Assembly: GCA_946055175.1 (NCBI GenBank)
Contig: CAMGET010000021.1
Coordinates: 1-10,245, forward strand
From: an uncultured Roseburia sp.
Lineage (GTDB): Bacteria; Bacillota; Clostridia; Lachnospirales; Lachnospiraceae
Length of the DNA stretch: 10,245 bases
Direction: 5' to 3'
This document shows positions 6,230 through 10,245 of the stretch, in pieces. The notes under the pieces were generated by a model. It was not told the DNA's origin and did no database searches. It saw only the letters and a program-made list of their open reading frames with translations. Numbering within the stretch: the stretch's first letter is position 1; every line of letters starts with the position of its first letter. The position numbers and the translations under genes are program-made.

Positions 6230-7535
6230 CCATAAGATAGACATCCGCAGTCAGACATTTCTTAATTTTTCCTGTCACAAACCGGTTTGTCAAGTCGCCT
6301 TTTGCTTTCACCGCAACCTTCACATATTCCGGTGTATATCCGGTAAAATAGACTTCTCCTTCATACTCCCATGGTTCTTCCATCAAGGCTGTCACTTCTT
6401 TTTCCACATAGTATTCCCTGAATTCTTCCGACATTTTTTCTTCCAGTAAAAGCAGTTCATTACTGCGTTCTTTCTTTACCGGTTCCGGGACCTGGTCAGG
6501 CATAACCGCTGCTTTCGTGCCTTCTCGCTTGGAATACTGAAAAATATGCATTTCATAAAAATGAATCTCTTCCAGATATTTTTTTGTTGTCGAAAATTCC
6601 TCCTCCGTTTCTCCGGGAAATCCTACAATCACATCGGTTGTAATCGCCGGATGCAAAAAATATTTACGTAAAATTTCACATCCTTTCTTATACTCTGCTG
6701 TATCATAGCGTCGGTTCATACGCTTTAATGTCGCATCGCAGCCACTCTGTAGAGACAGATGAAAATGAGGACATATTTTTTTCATTTTTGCTAATGCATC
6801 CACGAATTCTTCTGTCACAATTCTTGGTTCTAAACTACCTAAGCGAATACGTTCGATGCCCTCTATCTGATGTACCTCCTGTATCAGGTGAAGCAGATTA
6901 TCCTCTATATCCACGCCATAAGAACTTAGATGGATTCCCGTCAGAACAACCTCCTTAAAACCATGTTCCGCCAGTTTTCTTACCTCATTTAGCACATCCG
7001 AATGTTTTCTGCTGCGTACTCTTCCCCTTGCAAATGGGATAATACAGTAGCTGCAAAACTGGTTACATCCATCCTGTACCTTAATAAATGCCCTGGTATG
7101 TTCTGCCGTACGGACAAGAGACATTTCTTCATATTCCTGTTTTTCATGATTAATATCAGCAATACTGTGGCACTTATGATGTGTCTTTTCATATTGTTCG
7201 AGTAAGGAAACCAGTTCTCCCTTTTTATTATTACCAATTAATATATCAATGCTCTCGTCCACAAGCGCCTGTGCTTCTTTTGTCTGTACATAGCATCCGG
7301 CACCTACAATAATGGCATCCGGATTCTGCTTCTTTGCTTTGTGAAGCATCTGTCTGGACTTACGGTCTGCCATATTTGTTACAGAGCATGTATTTATCAC
7401 ATAAACATCCGCATAATCCGCAAAAGATACAATCTCATATCCTGCATCTTCCAAAAGTTGCTGCATCACTTCTGTCTCGTATGCATTTACTTTACAGCCT
7501 AAATTATGCAATGCTGCTTTCTTTCTATCACTCAT
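6219..7535 (-). CDS. mtaB: tRNA (t6A37) methylthiotransferase MtaB
   Basis: A 438-residue methylthiotransferase. It adds a methylthio group to C2 of N6-threonylcarbamoyladenosine at tRNA position 37 (t6A to ms2t6A). Domain order: the N-terminal UPF0004 domain with three auxiliary-cluster cysteines (C14 in NLGCKVN, C50 in NTCSVTN, C81 in GAGCYVQ); the radical SAM domain with CNQFCSYC (C157, C161, C164); GSLEPR and LSLQSGCD later in the barrel; and a C-terminal TRAM domain (about 370-438) for RNA binding. NLGCKVNAYE and SGCDATLKRM.RRY favour MtaB (B. subtilis YqeV type) over MiaB or RimO. All six cysteines are present. ATG 7535 has AAAGGT at 7547-7552. The 171 bases to the divergent HPr-like gene hold that gene's promoter; no convincing mtaB promoter could be picked there. 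Confidence 0.94.
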   Translation of the reverse strand: MSDRKKAALHNLGCKVNAYETEVMQQLLEDAGYEIVSFADYADVYVINTCSVTNMADRKSRQMLHKAKKQNPDAIIVGAGCYVQTKEAQALVDESIDILIGNNKKGELVSLLEQYEKTHHKCHSIADINHEKQEYEEMSLVRTAEHTRAFIKVQDGCNQFCSYCIIPFARGRVRSRKHSDVLNEVRKLAEHGFKEVVLTGIHLSSYGVDIEDNLLHLIQEVHQIEGIERIRLGSLEPRIVTEEFVDALAKMKKICPHFHLSLQSGCDATLKRMNRRYDTAEYKKGCEILRKYFLHPAITTDVIVGFPGETEEEFSTTKKYLEEIHFYEMHIFQYSKREGTKAAVMPDQVPEPVKKERSNELLLLEEKMSEEFREYYVEKEVTALMEEPWEYEGEVYFTGYTPEYVKVAVKAKGDLTNRFVTGKIKKCLTADVYLMVEF

Positions 7536-7616
7536 TAATAGTTGTTACCTTTCTATTTTTCAATACTGTATCTAGTACTTTTTGTTTAATTTTACTCTTT
7601 TTCTTTGGAAAATTCC

Positions 7617-7628
7617 ACAAATATTTGT
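7617..7628. repeat. Perfect 12-base palindrome, possible operator, in the divergent intergenic region
   Basis: ACAAATATTTGT is its own reverse complement. It lies in the mtaB/HPr-like intergenic region, 11 bases upstream of the -35 box of the plus-strand promoter. An imperfect inverted repeat, TGGAA-AA-TTCCA (7606-7617), adjoins it. Together they could form a regulator site, but AT-rich palindromes also arise by chance. Confidence 0.3.
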
Positions 7629-7639
7629 ATTTATTTTTG

Positions 7640-7668
7640 TTGACTTTTCCAATAAAATCCATTAATAT
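7640..7668 (+). promoter_or_regulatory. Sigma-A-type promoter of the HPr-like gene
   Basis: TTGACT (7640-7645), exactly 17 bases of spacer, then TAATAT (7663-7668) is a near-consensus housekeeping promoter. Transcription should begin near 7675, leaving a leader of about 32 bases that contains the Shine-Dalgarno. Confidence 0.75.
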
Positions 7669-7690
7669 AAAAACAAATGAAAAAGTACCG

Positions 7691-7698
7691 AAGGGGGT
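7691..7698 (+). promoter_or_regulatory. Ribosome binding site deciding the HPr-like start
   Basis: AAGGGGGT ends 8 bases before the ATG at 7707. An in-frame ATG at 7677 would add ten residues, but it would lie almost at the predicted transcript start with no Shine-Dalgarno, so it is rejected. Confidence 0.7.
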
Positions 7699-7706
7699 CT
7701 AAACAC

Positions 7707-7937
7707 ATGAAGACAGTACAGATTTCTTTAAATTCCATTGACAAAGTAAAATCTTTCGTTAATGCAATCACTCAGTTTGAGTATGATTTTGATTTAATCT
7801 CCGGCAGATATGTCATTGATGCAAAATCTATCATGGGTATCTTCAGCTTAGATTTATCAAAACCAATCGACTTAGCTATCCACGCAGAAGCTAACGTTGA
7901 TGAAATCATGGAAGTATTAAAACCATACTTAATTTAG
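7707..7937 (+). CDS. HPr-like protein without the phosphorylatable histidine
   Basis: A 76-residue cytosolic protein. The stretch YDFDL...AKSIMGIFSLDL (26-50) matches the HPr/Crh family around the regulatory Ser-46 site, whose equivalent here is S41 in KSIMG. It ends with EIMEVLKPYL, the usual C-terminal helix. Aligned through YDFDL, the family's catalytic His-15 corresponds to D12 and Arg-17 to V14; the segment reads SIDKVKSF instead of GIHARPAT. It therefore cannot carry phosphate from Enzyme I in the standard way. Like Crh, it might act only through the Ser site, but phosphorylation by HPr kinase is inference. The gene is monocistronic, on the strand opposite its neighbours, with its own promoter and terminator. 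ATG 7707 is preceded by a strong Shine-Dalgarno. The fold is fairly secure; the function is unknown. Confidence 0.8.
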   Translation: MKTVQISLNSIDKVKSFVNAITQFEYDFDLISGRYVIDAKSIMGIFSLDLSKPIDLAIHAEANVDEIMEVLKPYLI

Positions 7938-7970
7938 TAGATACTTCCTACAACCTTTAAAGTAATTTCA

Positions 7971-7997
7971 AGCCACAGAATTATCTGTGGCTTTTTT
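7971..7997 (+). terminator. Rho-independent terminator after the HPr-like gene
   Basis: A perfect 9-base-pair stem, AGCCACAGA (7971-7979) with TCTGTGGCT (7984-7992), has a 4-base loop (ATTA) and is followed by an unbroken T run to 7997. It lies 34 bases past the stop codon. On the minus strand the stem is followed only by TTGAAATT, so it would be a weak terminator for the convergent thiI transcript, which has no other visible terminator. Confidence 0.88.
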
Positions 7998-8029
7998 CAT
8001 ACATCTTCTAATGCGTCTTTTCTATTCTT

Positions 8030-9211
8030 CTATCCTTCAATATGAATCACTTCTACAGAATTAATTGCTTCCTGCATCAACTGGTCAATCTTTTCTGCCA
8101 GTTTTTTCTCATCATTATGAATGACATTTAAGTTCGGCTTTGTAACCGGATGTTTTGCAACAAAAATTGTGCAACAGTCTTCAAATGGCAAAATGGACGT
8201 CTCATAAGCATCAATTTTTTCAGAAATCGTCACGATTTCCTGTTTATCAAACCCTATTAACGGACGGTAAACCGGCATTGTACATACCTCATTGGTTGCT
8301 GCAAGAGACTGCATCGTCTGGCTCGCCACCTGTCCGATACTCTCTCCTGTGATTAATCCCAGGCACTTTTGCTCTTTCGCGAAATGCTCTGCCAACTTCA
8401 TCATATAACGTCTCATGATAATCGTCAGTTCCTCATGTGGGCACTGCTCATAGATATATAACTGAATATCTGTAAAGTTTACAACATGCAGATTAATCGG
8501 ACCGGAATATCTTGCCACAATTTTTGCCAGATCCACAACTTTTTGCTTTGCACGTTCTGAAGTATATGGCGGTGCATGAAAATAAGTCGCATCGATTGCG
8601 ACGCCACGCTTTGCTATCATATATCCGGCAACAGGACTGTCAATACCTCCGGAGAGCAACAGCATCGCCTTGCCGTTTGTGCCGACCGGCATGCCGCCCG
8701 GTCCCGGAATTACTGTGGAATACACATTGATTTTGTTACGAATCTCAATGTTAATCATTACATCCGGTTTGTGCACATCCACATGCGTCTGCGGATAGGC
8801 TTTCAAAATACGCTCGCCCATTGCTGCATTGATTTCCATGGACTCCATCGGATAATTTTTTCTTGCACGACGGGCGTTTACCTTAAAACTGAAGTTCTTG
8901 TCCGGATACACCTTATCGATATAAGAAATAACTTCCTCTGCCAATTTATCGAAGCCCTCATCCTCCAATAGCACTACCGGGCAGATTCCAACAATACCAA
9001 ATACTTTTGTAAGTGCATCTACTACCTCATCAAAATCATAGTCACTTAAAGCATCCACATAAATACGCCCCTGCTCCTTGCGGACAAGAAATTCTCCATC
9101 CACTTTTTTTAAGGAAAGATTTATCTGGCTTACTAATGCGTCCTCAAATAAATATCTGTTTTTCCCTTTGATTGCGATTTCCGCATACTTAATCAAAAAT
9201 GATTTGTACAT
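8030..9211 (-). CDS. thiI: tRNA 4-thiouridine synthase ThiI
   Basis: A 393-residue protein with ferredoxin-like and THUMP domains (about residues 1-165) for tRNA binding, then a PP-loop ATP-pyrophosphatase domain with LLSGGIDSPVAGYMIAKRG (SGGIDS at 187-192), FHAPPYTSERAKQKV (211-225) and ITGESIGQVASQT. It adenylates U8 of tRNA and replaces its oxygen with sulfur to give s4U. The rhodanese domain found in E. coli ThiI is absent, as is usual in Gram-positive homologues; C346 and C347 in FEDCCTIF include the equivalent of the conserved AANH-domain cysteine. The start ATG 9211 is 2 bases after the desulfurase stop, and its AAGGAG (9218-9223) lies inside that gene's end, so translation is probably coupled. 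The neighbouring desulfurase is the likely sulfur donor. Homologues can also act in thiamine thiazole synthesis, but the short form favours the tRNA role. Confidence 0.95.
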   Translation of the reverse strand: MYKSFLIKYAEIAIKGKNRYLFEDALVSQINLSLKKVDGEFLVRKEQGRIYVDALSDYDFDEVVDALTKVFGIVGICPVVLLEDEGFDKLAEEVISYIDKVYPDKNFSFKVNARRARKNYPMESMEINAAMGERILKAYPQTHVDVHKPDVMINIEIRNKINVYSTVIPGPGGMPVGTNGKAMLLLSGGIDSPVAGYMIAKRGVAIDATYFHAPPYTSERAKQKVVDLAKIVARYSGPINLHVVNFTDIQLYIYEQCPHEELTIIMRRYMMKLAEHFAKEQKCLGLITGESIGQVASQTMQSLAATNEVCTMPVYRPLIGFDKQEIVTISEKIDAYETSILPFEDCCTIFVAKHPVTKPNLNVIHNDEKKLAEKIDQLMQEAINSVEVIHIEG

Positions 9212-9213
9212 AA

Positions 9214-10245
9214 CTATCTCCTTGTATATTTTTGTAACCTTGGAATCACTTCCCGCATCACACTTAATGCATAATCAATTTCTTCTTCTGTCGTATTTAC
9301 ACAAAAACTGAAACGAATCGTGGAATCTAATAAATTTTTCTTTAATCCAATAGCAGTAAGTGTTGCACTGACAGCCGGCTTGTTCGAAGAGCAGGCGCTT
9401 CCTGCCGAAACATAAATCCCTCTGTCTTCTAAGGTATGCAGCATTACCTCACTCCGCACGCCCTCTATACTGACACTGACAATCTGCGGTGCAGAATCTC
9501 GTCCCTTTTTCCCGTTCACCGTTACTCCGTTAATTTTTCGTACGCCCTCTATAAAGCGCTGCTTCAATGCGTATAAGTGGTCGATTTTCTCATCAAAATC
9601 TTCATAGATTTCTGTTGCCGCTTCTGCCAAAGCCGCTACTCCCGGTACATTTTCGGTTCCGGAACGCATTCCTTTCTGCTGTCCGCCGCCATAAATCAGC
9701 GGTTTTACTTTTACTTTATCGCGAATAAATAGAAAGCCGGTTCCCTTTGGTGCATGAATTTTATGTCCACTGACAGATAACAAATCAATTCCCAGTTTTT
9801 TCGGATAAATCCGATACTTTCCATATGCCTGAATGGCATCCACATGAACAAGGGTATTTGGATTCTTCGCTTTAATTATTTTTACCGCCTCTTCAATCGG
9901 TTCCACCGCACCAATTTCGTTATTCACCATCATGAGCGATACTAAAATCGTCTCATCCGTCACTGCTTCTTTTAATTCTTCTAATGAGATAATACCGTCA
10001 GAGTCCACTTTCAAATAGGTGACCTGAAAGCCAAGTTCCTCTAAATAAGCCATGGTTGCCAGAACCGATGCATGTTCAATGGACGTTGTAATGATATGAT
10101 TTCCAGCACGTTTATTTGCCAGAGCGGTTCCAATTAATGCCATATTGTTAGACTCCGTACCGCCGGAAGTAGTTATTAGTTCTTTTTCTTTTATTTTTAA
10201 ATTCTTTGATATTTTCTGTTTTGCTTCTTTGATTTTTTTTTTTTT
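9214..10245 (-). CDS. Cysteine desulfurase, NifS/IscS family (NifZ-like by context), 5'-truncated by the window
   Basis: The reading frame is open to the right edge with no stop, so the N-terminus is missing; about 343 residues are visible, and some 40 are probably lost. This PLP enzyme converts cysteine to alanine and passes the sulfur as a persulfide. Visible motifs, numbered from the M encoded at 10143: the upstream TTSGGTESNN cofactor-phosphate loop, H24 in IEHAS, D102 and Q105 in HVDAIQ, the PLP lysine K128 in SVSGHKIHAPKG, MRSGTENVPG (159-168), and the catalytic cysteine C251 in SAGSACSS. All are intact. The stop is 2 bases before the thiI ATG. In B. subtilis the NifZ-ThiI pair makes s4U8, so this enzyme probably serves ThiI. 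The first visible codons lie in a run of 13 A on the coding strand. The true start and promoter are outside the window. Confidence 0.93.
   Translation of the reverse strand, partial: KKKKIKEAKQKISKNLKIKEKELITTSGGTESNNMALIGTALANKRAGNHIITTSIEHASVLATMAYLEELGFQVTYLKVDSDGIISLEELKEAVTDETILVSLMMVNNEIGAVEPIEEAVKIIKAKNPNTLVHVDAIQAYGKYRIYPKKLGIDLLSVSGHKIHAPKGTGFLFIRDKVKVKPLIYGGGQQKGMRSGTENVPGVAALAEAATEIYEDFDEKIDHLYALKQRFIEGVRKINGVTVNGKKGRDSAPQIVSVSIEGVRSEVMLHTLEDRGIYVSAGSACSSNKPAVSATLTAIGLKKNLLDSTIRFSFCVNTTEEEIDYALSVMREVIPRLQKYTRR

Noticed and set aside
7334..7706. Plus-strand frame of 122 residues antisense to the mtaB start and running into the HPr-like leader
   Set aside because: Most of it is the reverse complement of mtaB codons, it lacks a Shine-Dalgarno, and its hydrophobic stretch comes from T-rich intergenic sequence. 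It also overlaps the promoter and leader of the HPr-like gene.
7677..7706. N-terminal extension of the HPr-like protein from ATG 7677
   Set aside because: It has no Shine-Dalgarno and sits about 2 bases after the predicted transcript start; the strong site at 7691-7698 serves ATG 7707.
7536..7706. Minus-strand promoter for mtaB
   Set aside because: Several TTGxxx hexamers occur (for example TTGGAA followed 17 bases later by TACAAA), but each pair matches the consensus poorly, so no single one could be supported.
8576..8971. Plus-strand frame of 131 residues within thiI
   Set aside because: It lies entirely antisense to conserved ThiI codons, with no ribosome binding site and no recognisable family; a shadow frame.

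Overview
The window looks like a chromosomal housekeeping region of a low- to mid-GC Gram-positive anaerobe. A Clostridia/Lachnospiraceae-type bacterium is my inference from the AT-rich sequence, strong AGGAGG-type ribosome binding sites, an IreB homologue, a single RNase J, and the neighbourhood ireB-ruvX-DUF1292-rnj-(MltG-like)-trmR-U32. The last part of that order parallels Bacillus subtilis yrrL-yrrM-yrrN/O. No mobile element, CRISPR array, rRNA, tRNA, phage gene or defence gene is visible.

Layout, following transcription. (1) Right end, minus strand (10245 to 8030): the 5'-truncated gene of a NifS/IscS-type cysteine desulfurase, followed 2 bases later by thiI. This is a sulfur-donor plus tRNA 4-thiouridine synthetase pair. 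(2) Centre, plus strand (7640 to 7997): a small single-gene unit with a clear sigma-A-type promoter, a strong Shine-Dalgarno, a 76-residue HPr-like protein and a rho-independent terminator. (3) Left three quarters, minus strand (7535 to 54): mtaB, ireB, ruvX, a DUF1292 gene, rnj, a short MltG-like membrane protein gene, trmR, a U32/TrhP-type gene and a lactonase-family gene. All gaps are 67 bases or less, and a candidate internal promoter lies before ireB. A ribosome binding site at the extreme left edge suggests another minus-strand gene just outside.

How they fit together: four products or pairs act on tRNA. The desulfurase and ThiI make s4U8, MtaB makes ms2t6A37, and the TrhP-type U32 protein with TrmR would make 5-hydroxy- then 5-methoxyuridine at position 34. 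RNase J and RuvX/YqgF add RNA decay and processing. IreB and the short MltG-like protein link to cell-envelope signalling and peptidoglycan.

I did not find a previously undescribed system. The points most worth a second look are the HPr-like protein that has lost the phosphorylatable His and its Arg partner but keeps the Ser-46-type motif, the MltG-like protein reduced to its membrane anchor and N-terminal domain, the concentration of tRNA-modification genes, and three start-codon decisions (TTG for rnj, GTG for trmR, an internal ATG for the U32 gene).
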